From Branchiostoma lanceolatum (Eukaryota; Chordata; Leptocardii; Amphioxiformes; Branchiostomatidae), in contig NC_089732.1 in NCBI RefSeq assembly GCF_035083965.1, positions 5,533,383 through 5,597,382 of the forward strand: a stretch of 64,000 bases of DNA, given 5' to 3'. The notes under the pieces are model-generated. The model saw nothing but the letters and a program-made list of their open reading frames with translations. It searched no databases and was not told where the DNA came from. Position 1 is the first letter of the stretch, and each line of letters begins with the position of its first letter. A program made the position numbers and the translations under genes. Positions 55,901 through 64,000 of the stretch are shown here, one piece after another.

Positions 55901-58900
55901 TAAAGTTTTTTGGAAAGTTTTGTTTTCACATCCGTGAAGACGTAGGTATTGTAATCAGTTCATTTTTGTTTCTATTTATTTATTTATTTATCTATTTATT
56001 AATTTGATTTGTTGTGGATACGCAGTGATGTCAATATTGCATAGTGGTCGCATGTGAGGCGGAAGTGGTGTAATGGGATACTTGGGGAATTGGAAGCATT
56101 TTGCTCGAGTCCAATGACGTTGTGATTGATAGCCAGGATGACTCATGGCCACACTCACACAGTAATGTTAAGTCGTTAGGGGTGCCCACTTTGAGCTTAT
56201 CACAACGATGTTCAGCCAATTGTATCAGGCTCTTGTTGTCTTTTTGTGTTTGTTTTTGTATTTACTGACGTGCAAGGTCAATAGGTGCAAGAAAAGTTAC
56301 TCAAGAAACTACTAGTAGATTAGATTTTTGAAAAATCTTATCCAGTTACCTGAGTAACTATTTTGGGCGTATCTTATTACCTGTATGTCTTCATCAACGT
56401 AATCAAGGTCAATATCGTTCAGAACTTTCATAAATTTGCTGCTTATGAGACCTTTTCCATCCTTTCCAATCTTCCTAGCTGCCGAAGGGGAGTTATTTCA
56501 CAAACGTGGACTCGGCCACGGAGGTGAAACAAGACTACTGGGTCATACCATGTGAGGACCTCATGTTGGAAGGACAGATTTTAGGCGAGGGGAACTTCGG
56601 ACAAGTCATGAAGGCTACCATCAGGAAGGGTGACCGGCGGGTCAAGGCCGCCATCAAAGTACTCAAAGGTCAGAAAATGTTGTTTCCTTGCATAACCAGT
56701 AAAATGTTACTTTGTCATTTTTTTCTCTCTCTAAACCACTTGGTTTGGTTCAAAGAGAGAAAAAAGAACATGACAAAGTAGAAAGCCCGACAAAAACGCC
56801 TAAAAACACGTCAAAAAACAGCCGGAACCACTCCTCTGCTTGGAGAGTAGTAAAATGTCTTACCAGTTTTGTTCTGTACGTACAAGCTGCGTAAGACCAG
56901 ACCGATTAGCCTCCTATGCAGGCCTTGTGGGCGGCGACGGCGTTTATTTCTGGGGGGGAGCGCTGATTGGCGATTTCCAACATATCGGGGCCAGGGTTAT
57001 TAGCTGGAAAAATCGTATTACAAAGCAGCGCTCCCAAAAATAGAAGGCCTACAAAAGAGGCTAAAACTGATAGCGTTGATCCACTCACACTGGGAAGCAT
57101 CCCTACTCTTTTCGATAAGTCTCTTTAATATCCTCAAGGCGTGGTTGTTTTCAAACCTCCTGCTTTACGTTCCATCAGACATCTGTGGCCGCTGCTGAGT
57201 ACTCATTGAGTCAAGCGAGGAAATTATTGTTAACTGCCTTTCCCAAGGGCACAACATTGAGACCTGCTTGGGATATGAACACCCTCGTGTTCAACACCCT
57301 AACTACAAAGCCATTAGGCCCAAATTATCCATTCTAGACACAACGGATTGTATATTCAGCACCAAGGACAGGTACATCCGAATGTTTAGACTGAATCTTC
57401 ATTTTCTTTGCCAACAGAGGGCGCAACTGACAACGATCGGAAAGATTTCATCGGAGAGCTTGACATCATGTGTAAGATAGGACCGCATCCAAACGTGATC
57501 AACCTGATAGGAGCTTGCCATGTAGGAGGTATGGATAAATCTGTTATAATTGCAACCAACAAGTAATGTTTATAATGTTTCCATTTCTATGTTGTTGTAA
57601 AAGAAGTATGCGGGCCTTTCTAAAGTCTGTAACGATGTGTTTTTCTTTTAAACGTGTATTCTTTAAGATTGAATAAACTTGATTGCTTGACAATCGGATA
57701 TGGTACAATGTATGGCAACATCATCATCATCATTCCCTGTTTTCTGTATCTGCAGTCGTTGAAACGTCCTGCAGCTGCATTCAGTCTTTCTGCATTGACT
57801 TCCACTCTCTCCTGCTTTCTGCAAGCTCTCTTAGCTCTCAAAATTTCCTTTCTGTATGGCAACAGTCTATTGATTAAAGTGTATTTTGTACGTCCATTGT
57901 GATCCACAGATCAGCTCCTGGTTGCCACCGAGTACGCCCCCTATGGAAGCCTTCTAGAAGTGCTGCGGTCCAGCCGAACGCTGGACACGGACCCGGACTA
58001 CGCGCAGAAGACCAACCTGGCGTGCGCGCTGTCGTGTGAACAGCTGCTACAGATGGCTATAGACGTGGCGAGGGGGATGAAGTTCCTCAGCGAGAAGGGG
58101 GTAAGGATGTATTCTGCAATAAAGATTAACAATGTGGGTGTCCCTATAGCTCAACTGCTGGTAGCAGCCTCACAGTTGAGATGATGGTTGCAATTAGTTG
58201 CTAACTGGGAGAAACCTGATTCAAACCAAACATGTTAGTTGGGGTTACACCCGTCGTTCGGAAGGGACGTAAGGGGAATTTGTTGCCCTATGTGCCACTA
58301 GGGGCTACAAGGGTCGTTAATAGATAAACGAACAGATTCACAACATTACAAATGGTTCACCTTTTTGACCAAGCAAAAAACGACTAATTTTTGCCCCGAA
58401 ACGATCTATCATGTATATGATGTTGCTTAACATGTATTTTCCTTCTTTGTTTGAATTTTTGCGATTTTGTACCTTTAAAAACTTTTAAAGTTTTTACTAT
58501 AGGCAGCTTTATCAACATTCTTGGTAGAATGTATTTCAGACATCGTATATTTTTAAAGTTGGTGTATATCATCGTTTGTTCCATCTCTGCTGTTCCAGTG
58601 CATCCACCGTGACCTGGCTGCAAGGAACGTCCTGGTGGGAGATCACATGGTCGCCAAGGTGTCGGACTTTGGCCTGTCCCGCGGGGAAAACGTCTACGTC
58701 AAGACCACCATGGTAAAAAAAACGACCTACAATTGTTTCACAACTTTTGGAATTATCACATTCACAGGCATATCCCAGTTTGTTATCTGTTATACCTGTT
58801 TCGTTCCTTGTTCCAGGGCCACCATGGTAGAAAACCGATACAAACGTTCAAAAACGTTTTAAATAGAATCATACATAAGGTTAAAGCACAATGCAGTACG

Positions 58901-61481
58901 AAGCAATTTGAATACATTGCAAGTCCCGTGAAGAAAATGTCTACGTCAAGACAACTATGGTAAAAAAACGACCTAGAATCGTTCAACAATTTTAGGGAAC
59001 TATCACATTCACAGGCATAGTTACATCACCCAGTTTGTTATCTGTTATAACGTTACCTGTTTTGTTCCTTGTTCCAGGGCCACCATGGTATAAAACAACC
59101 GACACACAAACATTCAAAAACTTCTCGAACAGAACTGTACATATGATCAATGCACTATGTAATTTGAATACAAAGCAAGTTTGAAACACTGTAATTATGA
59201 TTCAGAAATTCATCCAAAATTGAAGAGAAAGGGTGTGTATACATGTACACCTTATAGAATTTTATTCAGACTATAGTTTTTACAAAGTTATTCTTAGTAC
59301 GTAAGTTTGCTGCTATACAAATTACATTTTGTTCCTTGTTCCAGGGCCGCTTGCCAGTGAGATGGATGGCGGTGGAGTCTCTCACTTATAGTGTTTACAC
59401 CACCAAGAGCGATGTGTGAGTTTTAGTTCCACTGATTCTGACATGATGTACCGCTTGTTAACACACACTCTGCATTAGTCCTTTCACATTTGATGGTTTC
59501 CTTTTCATTGTTGAAATATATATGGCTGTCATGGAATGTATAAGAGCTTGGCGGGTATGATAATCACCAGACACTGAACTGTCTTGTATCATCAACAGGT
59601 GGTCCTATGGAATTCTGCTGTGGGAGATCATAACGTTAGGTAAGTGATGACAACATTTTGAAACTGAACCTCGTGAACACTTTCCTTTTATTCATGTTTG
59701 CAAAGGAATTTCTTAATAGATATTCGACTTTATACTAGGCTAACTATGTCCCTTTGTTTTGTCTGCTGGGTTTGATAAAAATCTTGCAAGGTGTGTTTTC
59801 CGACAGCAACTTCTATCATAAGATTCATAACATGTACCTGTCTAGTGATGTAATAGTTACTACTCGTGACAATACAAAATGTACATCTCTATCCAGGTGG
59901 AACCCCGTACTGCGGCATGACGTGCAAAGAGTTGTTCGAGAGACTGCCCCAGGGTTACCGGATGGAACAACCCCTCAACTGTGATGATGACCTGTACGTT
60001 CACACAACGCTTAATTCTCTCACCAATGAATACTCCTGTCTCTTAAAAAACCTGTTTGGCAAAGAATGTTAAATTTCCACCACAGCTGAGTACTTCGCTG
60101 TCGTTTTATGGTCACTCTTGAGTCTTGACATCAGAATATAAGGAAGGCAATCTTCTGTTTAGCATAGCCTCCGTTGCAGACTCCTTCCGGCTGTTTTCTT
60201 TTTCAAGTTACCATTTTCTTATTTACTATTATATTTTTTTCTTATCGTTTCCTGGCCAGCAATAAGCAAAAGCTGAATAAGAAAAAAATGTAATAATAAA
60301 ATTGTAATTTGAAGAAAAAAAACAGCCGGAAGGAGTCTGCAACGGAGGCTATGTTTAGCACTCGCACCTATCAGAGAGAGTAAAGCTGGACACACACCAT
60401 CACCAGTGGACTGGCCCCTTGCTGTAACGTTAGCAAATATACAAATGTAACGTGTTATGTGCAAACAATAGGTAGTTACAGGAAGACAACTAAGAGATAG
60501 ATTTCTGTAGTCTCAACACTCGGTTTCCAGTCCTGACAGGAGGGTCACAGTCCCAGTACTGAAGCTGTCAGCACAGGAATACTGAAAGTCTCAGTACTGG
60601 AGCTCCTGTGCTGACGACCACTTCCGTACTGTTTGTCCAGTGCTGACAAAGGAACCTGTTACATTTGTATATTTGCCTTGCTGTAGTACTGTATTACAAA
60701 AATGTTCAACATGACTCTCCTACCTCACTGTATGTTTTATGTGTTCTCTGCTTGTTCCAGGTACCAACTGATGAGGCAGTGTTGGCGTGACCGCCCGTAC
60801 GACCGTCCGCCCTTCGCTCAGATCTGCGTGGCCCTCAACAAGATGTTACAAGCCAGGAAGGTACAGTAGGAACACGTGAGCTACCTTAATAGACAGTGTT
60901 GTTTTGGGTTTGTCTAATAAGTATCTACTAGGCTTATTTTATACAGCTTCGAAAAAAATAACAAACTGACAGTTCTTCATTTCATTGGCCAGGTACATGA
61001 TAGACACAATATAGTGGGGACTATTATGGAATTCGCTTTATGAAAGTGATTTGGAGTATTCTATGAGTGTTTTGAGCTTCTAATAGTTTTTCTTAACATT
61101 AACATTTTGGTATTCTGTCTCTCATTACGAGCATAGTATTACATTCATATTTCCAAGATCGCTATTGCTTGCTTTACATCGTCTATCTGTTGATAGTATA
61201 GTTGGGAGTTTGCTTGATGAAAGTGATTTGGAGTAACTAAGTTAATGTTGTAATCTATTAGTGTTATGAGCTTCATAGATTACAGATGAAAAAGTAGGAG
61301 AGTTTTCCTTAATATTAATATTTTGGTATTCTGTCTCTCATCACGAGCATACATTCATACTTCCAATATTGCTGTTGCTTGTTTTACATCGTATATCTGT
61401 TGCTCCTCACAGCCGTACATGAATATGGAGATACATGAACAATTCGAGTACGCCGATATAGACAAACTAGAGGATCTGTAG
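40937..61481 (+). CDS. TEK: TIE/TEK-type angiopoietin-receptor-like tyrosine kinase
   Basis: Exons: 40937-40988, 42956-43162, 45443-45604, 46158-46282, 46932-47103, 49971-50172, 50827-50927, 51788-52011, 52521-52590, 53134-53281, 53931-54091, 54522-54644, 54964-55134, 55703-55899, 56479-56668, 57418-57528, 57910-58100, 58599-58712, 59345-59415, 59599-59639, 59897-59993, 60761-60860, 61413-61481; 1032 aa. Signal peptide 1-18 ([18 protein letters not shown]); one Ig domain about 20-140 (Cys in IFRCSA and LYLCMVSA); FN3 domains about 141-239, 240-340, 341-438, 439-541 and 542-639; TM about 663-688 with RRRRKRRR after it; kinase from about 735: [12 protein letters not shown] Lys765, HRDLAARN Asp874, DFGLSRG 892-898, activation-loop Tyr902, then [26 protein letters not shown] and LPQGYR, all Tie2-like. 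FN3-1 keeps GDGPIKS..LIYK and the LDTDP kinase-insert motif is kept. No EGF repeats or N-terminal Ig domains were found. The tail PYMNM...EYADID aligns with Tie2 TYVNT...TYAGID. Confidence 0.94.
42105..42248. repeat. MITE copy (CACCGCGAATGTTT core) in TIE intron 1
   Basis: Contains TTTTGCGGTAAGG, ACCGCGAACATAAAACCACC and ends ATACAGTA. Confidence 0.6.
42484..42783 (+). pseudogene. Possible remnant of a non-LTR retroelement reverse-transcriptase C-terminus
   Basis: A 99-codon ORF in TIE intron 1. The pattern [12 protein letters not shown]...[14 protein letters not shown] ... [15 protein letters not shown] resembles the R..LF.........L....K...I.......IG.F...CF..R tail common to non-LTR retrotransposon polyproteins. 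The zinc-knuckle part that normally precedes it was not seen. This is a resemblance from memory only. Confidence 0.3.
43532..45312. mobile_element. 1.8-kb terminal-inverted-repeat element in TIE intron 2
   Basis: The left end TAGCCTCCATACCAGGTTC.CTGGGCC is matched inverted by GGCCCAGGGAGCCTGCTATGGAGGCTA at the right. Subterminal arms (GTCACCGACAATTAGCCAATGACGG and GACCTCGCTAG; about 43610-43690 and 45005-45100) are also inverted. Poly-G runs lie next to both arms. A nested hairpin at 45140-45260 contains GGTCGTTTGTGCGGCC. No transposase was recognised and no clear target duplication was found. A 138-codon ORF at 44421 is unrecognised. Confidence 0.75.
45640..45770 (+). repeat. Dispersed repeat, TIE intron copy
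   Basis: Ordered match to 33190-33360 starting CTGCAGTACCATAGCAAGCC. It begins about 35 bases after a TIE exon donor. Confidence 0.7.
46299..46470. repeat. Foldback element in TIE intron
   Basis: ACGCCAAAAATAGT.ACTCAAG, AAACAGTCAGACGTTTCAGAC and ATCCGCTATCTTTC are followed by their near-perfect reverse complements after a 15-base loop. Related TATCTTATTACCTGGATGTCTA flanks occur at 56370 and 31745, showing a family. Confidence 0.8.
46990..49702 (+). repeat. Three-copy tandem duplication of a TIE exon end plus donor site
   Basis: The 3' end of the FN3-1 exon (CCACCGCCACCTTCAGCACGG ... TGCGATG) with its GTAAG donor occurs at 47103, again ending at 49559, and again ending at 49702. Each copy is followed by GGCGACGC-type intron sequence and a CTGAGCCGCC block. 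Copies 2 and 3 lack an acceptor. Donor spacing is 143 bp between copies 2 and 3, and 141 bp between copies 1 and 2 once the inserted 2,307-bp element and one 8-bp duplication are removed. Confidence 0.9.
47204..49510. mobile_element. 2.3-kb hAT-like non-autonomous DNA transposon
   Basis: The end TACTCTCCAAGCAGAGG (extending about 45 bases, through GTCACCGTTTTAT) is repeated inverted at the right end. The flanks are exact 8-bp copies of GGCGACGG (47196-47203 and 49511-49518), the target-duplication length of the hAT superfamily. Inside are a CTT/TTC microsatellite (about 47297-47333) and ATGGCTAAACAT motifs near both ends. No transposase domain was recognised; the longest ORF (48211-48699) is unrecognised. 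Two shorter elements here share the tip. Confidence 0.88.
49804..49924. mobile_element. Short foldback MITE (TAGCCTGGAGTC tip) next to a TIE exon
   Basis: TAGCCTGGAGTC and TGTTAGCTTTGGCC are mirrored by GGCCAAAGCTAACA and GACTCCAGGCTA; flanks CATTCGGTC on both sides (49795-49803 and 49925-49933). It ends 46 bases before the acceptor of the FN3-2 exon. Confidence 0.85.
50566..50747. mobile_element. Foldback MITE (TAGCCTC tip) with 8-bp target duplication
   Basis: Ends TAGCCTCTTTCGCAGAGCTTC / GAAGTCTGCGTAGGAGGCTA, flanked by GATCTCGG at 50558-50565 and 50748-50755. Contains two copies of CCCTCGGCGACATAAAT. Confidence 0.8.
51606..51712. repeat. Short foldback in TIE intron
   Basis: CTGGGTGCCATTCTAGATTA and CTACCAGGGTCTC are mirrored by GAGACCCGGTAG and TAATAGGATGGCACTCAG. 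Confidence 0.7.
53417..53605. repeat. Foldback element in TIE intron
   Basis: ATAAAGGTTTTTATTCA and GCTAGTAATCCATCCTATTC are mirrored by GAATAGGATGAATAACAAGC and TTGAATAAAACCTTTAT. Confidence 0.75.
54240..54380 (+). mobile_element. SINE 3' tail copy in TIE intron
   Basis: Diverged match to the 3' half of the 36476-36780 SINE (ACCAGTGGACTTGCGA, AAGGGCTATAGAAATAGAGA, GTGGGAATGACGTTTAGCTA). The tRNA-like head is missing, suggesting a 5'-truncated copy. Confidence 0.5.
55250..55640 (+). repeat. Dispersed repeat, copy 2 (partner at 25725-25985)
   Basis: Contains TTAGGGCCCAAAATATGG, AACGTGCCGTACAATGAT, TAGTTTCGCGAGCCTAC and TTTGGGCCCTAATATTGCTT, in the intron before the TIE transmembrane exon. 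It ends about 60 bases before that exon's acceptor. Confidence 0.75.
56708..56849. mobile_element. MITE of the same family in TIE intron
   Basis: The right half (GACAAAGTAGAAAGC.CGACAAAAACGCCTAAAAACACGTC ... CTCCTCTGCTTGGAGAGTA, quoted in pieces) matches the 10210 element. It is flanked by GTAAAATGT at 56699-56707 and 56850-56858. The left arm is shortened. Confidence 0.88.
57190..57330 (-). mobile_element. SINE fragment related to the 7790-7930 copy, in TIE intron
   Basis: Shares CCTTTCCCAAGGGCACAAC with the 7790 copy, followed by a diverged tRNA-like head (minus-strand GGCTTTGTAGTTAGGGTG). Confidence 0.45.
58679..59360 (+). repeat. Tandem duplication in TIE kinase intron with decoy splice sites
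   Basis: The exon end CGTCTACGTCAAGACCACCA plus TGGTAAAAA recurs at 58934-58965 (247 bp later). The acceptor TTCCTTGTTCCAG with GGCC occurs three times, before 58817, 59078 and 59345. Only the last continues into the kinase ([13 protein letters not shown]). The earlier two read into unrelated sequence and stops. Confidence 0.9.
60165..60352. mobile_element. Foldback MITE with 8-bp target duplication in TIE intron
   Basis: Inverted ends TAGCCTCCGTTGCAGACTCC and TTCCGGCTGTTTT..., flanked by GTTTAGCA on both sides (60157-60164 and 60353-60360). Non-coding. Confidence 0.88.
61001..61412 (+). repeat. Tandem duplication abutting the last TIE exon
   Basis: ATGAAAGTGATTTGGAGTA, ATTTTGGTATTCTGTCTCTC, ACGAGCATA, TTACATCGT.TATCTGTTG occur in both copies. 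Copy 1 ends with ATAG near 61202, copy 2 with the true acceptor CTCCTCACAG at 61412. Confidence 0.85.
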
Positions 61482-63555
61482 AAGACGATCCATTTGGTAC
61501 CGGCAGACAACACATAAACGACACCACCTTCAAGAAACTGGATCAAGAGTTTTGACCAGACTGACACTTTGTTGAGTTAGTCGTGAAATAAGAATACATG
61601 CAACAAATGTACACCCACTGAGCACTGCAGAAGTGGACAGGTTACATAGAAGACTACTCTCCCATTCGCGTTTACAATGATTTCATAGACATGGCAATAC
61701 ATGTATAACAGTTCTGGGTACAAATCTTAACTTTATTTTCCAATAAGGACTTTTGTATCTATTTTCGTGTGGTTTTTATGTCACGATAGGGAGAAAATGG
61801 AATGTTCGTGGTGGTTTAAGGTTCGCGTTTGAAACAATAGTAGCGCTACAGTCATAGGTGGGCAAAAAGTTTTAAGTTGGTGCTGAAGAGTTTATTGTGA
61901 AAACCGCAAACATAAAACCACCGCGAACATTTCTGCATTTACAGTATGCGCCTAAGTCTTTGGAGGAAGTGATAAGACAGTGGGACAGACATATATCCTG
62001 ATAGTGAAGGCAATTGACAGGCAGTCCTTCCAAGTTACACATACCTATTACTCCAAGTTGTCAATCCTAGTAAAGGAAGAATACACTGTGCTGCCTTGGT
62101 AGAGCGTGCCTTAAGAGCTGCCTTGTTATTTAGAGTTGGACCCCCTTTCTTCTGAATGTAGACCGTTGAGGGATATAAATTGGACATGTATATGACCTAT
62201 TAAGTAAAAGTATGATTTTAAAGACAACAAAACATGCAAGACTTAAAAATACACTCCTTCATTGAAATGACAGTTTTGGTCAGTGGTAAGGGGGTATTAC
62301 TTAGCTTGAGGTTAAACACTGTAAATAGACCACAGTATATCATCATTAGCTAGGTTGTTATATATAAGCCTTAAGTTATATATGCTGATAGGATATATAT
62401 GTATAAGAGTTGGTCTGAATTTGAGTTTTGTGTAGTAATAATATATATCTTACAAGCTGACCGAGGGTCAGGAGAAAATTTTATTTAGCTGTTTCATTCT
62501 GCTAATGTTATTTCTTCACATCACTAACTGTTCTTTTTTTATGAAAATTAGAAATTAAAGCTTTTGAAAAAGTCCGACATGCAACAATTAGCAGAGGCAT
62601 AGAAACTTGTACTTGTCAGCCGTGAAAGTGACAAGCTGGAAACCTCATTCCAATCTCTATGATAATGTCACATACTTTGCATGCAGCAAAAAAAAACCTG
62701 AAGGACTGTAAGTTGGAAACCACAGTATTAGTACTCTTTGCTACTGCAAGAGAGCACAGTACCATTTATTATAAATAGCAATTGTCGTAATATGTGACAT
62801 ACAATGTACAAAATTATACAGTCAGTATAGAGACAATCTTTGTCAAAATAACATTGTTATCTATATACAGTATATTTACATGAGAAGGATAGTTACACAA
62901 AATGACAAGTTACCTGATGTAACAATGGAATACTTACGACAACTTTCTGTTACATTCATTGTAATCAGAAGTACATTTTGTAGATTTCTGACATTAATAT
63001 CTCTAGTTCTGTTATCAAAGTAATATAGACTTGTAAAGTTTTGTCAACCGTATTTAAAAAACAAGTTTGGGCATACGATTTCATCTTTAAGTTTTCAAAA
63101 TCATATACAGTAGTAAGAATATATAGAACATTGTTGCCTTGTACATAAGATAAAAACAACAGTACAAAAAGATAGCCAGAACAATTTAACGATTGCATGG
63201 TCCCAAGAACACTGAACCATTTGTATATTGATCTTTCTATTGTTCATAGATATTCTAGTCAAGTCGATCAAGCAAACAAAAGGAAATAAATTGGTCAAGT
63301 CAACTTAAGGGATTTGTCTTTTTCATTTACAGTTGACGCCTGGATTGTAAATGCTTGATATTTCTCAGTAAATCTTGACACTTTTGGAGTGTTTTTAAGC
63401 TTGTGTCTTCGGAGTGAGAGATAATTAATCAAATATTTTTAATGATGAAATTTTAGTGGTTGTCTAGTGGCCATTAAAGTAGGTAAACTTAAGTTACTGT
63501 AAACAAATCAAGAATTACAGTAGAGTTTTGGAGCACATCCTGTGGACATGTGACA
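61482..63555. other. TIE 3' region to next gene
   Basis: No conserved ORF was seen. It holds TIE 3' UTR sequence, one MITE copy (61760-61946) and AT-rich DNA with runs such as TATATATG near 62350-62450. An ATTAAA hexamer near 62553 is a possible poly(A) signal. Confidence 0.45.
61760..61946. repeat. MITE copy downstream of TIE
   Basis: Contains ATGTTCGTGGTGGTTTAAGG, ACCACCGCGAACATTTC and ends TGCATTTACAGTA. It lies 280 bases past the TIE stop, possibly in the 3' UTR. Confidence 0.65.
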
Positions 63556-63636
63556 TCACTTCCCCTGGATATTGTTCATGAGCCAGTCCACCCCGGTATC
63601 TACATCCTGCAGACTTCCTGCCACAGCGTTCTGAAC
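63556..63636 (-). CDS. Last coding exon of a gene, possibly an ARF/ARL-family small GTPase (rest beyond right edge)
   Basis: On the minus strand an acceptor (TGATTGTCCTTGTAG) leads into 27 codons ending in TGA: VQNAVAGSLQDVDTGVDWLM followed by NNIQGK. Length and pattern fit the C-terminal exon of ARF-like GTPases, where IQ..(S/T)A..G.G...G.(D/N)W(L/V)...(L/V) ends the protein (compare ARF1 IQATCATSGDGLYEGLDWL); the two align without gaps, including Q, A, S, GxDWL and N. The match is short, and the usual G.G after the G5 box is not kept. Upstream exons lie past 64000. The gene converges on TIE. Confidence 0.4.
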   Translation of the reverse strand, partial: VQNAVAGSLQDVDTGVDWLMNNIQGK

Positions 63637-64000
63637 CTACAAGGACAATCACAATGTCATGAATAGTGTTGTACATACAGCAACATACAGTCAAACCTGT
63701 ACAAGTGACCACCTCTGCATAAGGAACACCTGGCCAATGTGACTTTTTGGTGGTCCTTGATAATTTTTTCCCATTGACACAAACATTAAGAATCCTGTCT
63801 ATATTGACCACCTGTCCACAGATATAGACTAGATTTTATTCGTCCCTTTAGTGGTCTTCTTGGGCCCTTTTGACTGTACCTGAAGAATTGACTGTTGACA
63901 CATGCAAAGGCTTTTCTTTATTCAACCATAGACTAACGAGAGACGTTTGTTTGAACACACCCACCAATCAACAAAATTGGGATCTAACTAAGCAAAGGTC
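63637..64000. other. Intron of the minus-strand terminal gene
   Basis: Contains the short MITE at 63686-63878; no exon was seen in the rest. Confidence 0.4.
63686..63878. mobile_element. Short TACAGTCAAACCTG-tip MITE
   Basis: Starts TACAGTCAAACCTGTACAAG and ends CCTTTTGACTGTA, with GTGACCACC / GTGGTC blocks as in the 14792-16141 element. It lies in the intron upstream of the 63556-63636 exon. Confidence 0.7.

Noticed and set aside
58817..58963. Alternative TIE kinase exon read from the first decoy acceptor
   Set aside because: The frame stays open about 49 codons, but the sequence is intronic repeat with no kinase similarity and ends in a stop.

Overview
The window is eukaryotic chordate DNA, most likely amphioxus (Branchiostoma). 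The genes are intron-rich, most introns have GT..AG borders, and the predicted proteins are close to human orthologues along their whole length. Introns and intergenic DNA are full of short foldback (MITE-like) elements, tRNA-derived SINEs and tandem duplications that cross exon borders, a feature known from amphioxus. All gene models were built by hand from splice signals, frame continuity and remembered family sequences. No alignment program was run.

Layout, left to right: (1) ARMC7, minus strand, 5' part only, running off the left edge; (2) the AMPK catalytic alpha subunit (PRKAA), plus strand, 3228-18460, 17 core exons plus one 33-nt in-frame optional exon; (3) TSEN34, the catalytic tRNA-splicing endonuclease subunit, minus strand, 20453-22492, 3 exons; (4) gamma-SNAP (NAPG), plus strand, 23045-24013, complete and intronless; (5) IFT74, an intraflagellar transport IFT-B subunit, plus strand, 27327-38873, 21 exons found with the initiator exon unresolved; (6) a TIE/TEK-type receptor tyrosine kinase, plus strand, 40937-61481, 23 exons, 1032 aa, with signal peptide, one Ig domain, five fibronectin III domains, TM and kinase; (7) the last coding exon of a minus-strand gene at 63556-63636, perhaps an ARF/ARL GTPase, running off the right edge.

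The genes do not form a pathway. ARMC7/PRKAA and TSEN34/NAPG are head-to-head pairs that may share promoters, and PRKAA and TSEN34 converge. IFT74 followed by TIE on the same strand mirrors the human 9p21 order IFT74 then TEK, which supports calling the receptor a true TIE orthologue.

The most notable points are the IFT74-TIE linkage, a TIE receptor without EGF repeats and with a CD28-like YMNM tail motif, an intronless NAPG, an optional PRKAA exon, repeated exon-border tandem duplications that create decoy splice sites, and a 2.3-kb hAT-like element inserted in one of those duplications with an exact 8-bp target duplication. I found no prokaryote-like operon, CRISPR array or wholly unknown multigene system.
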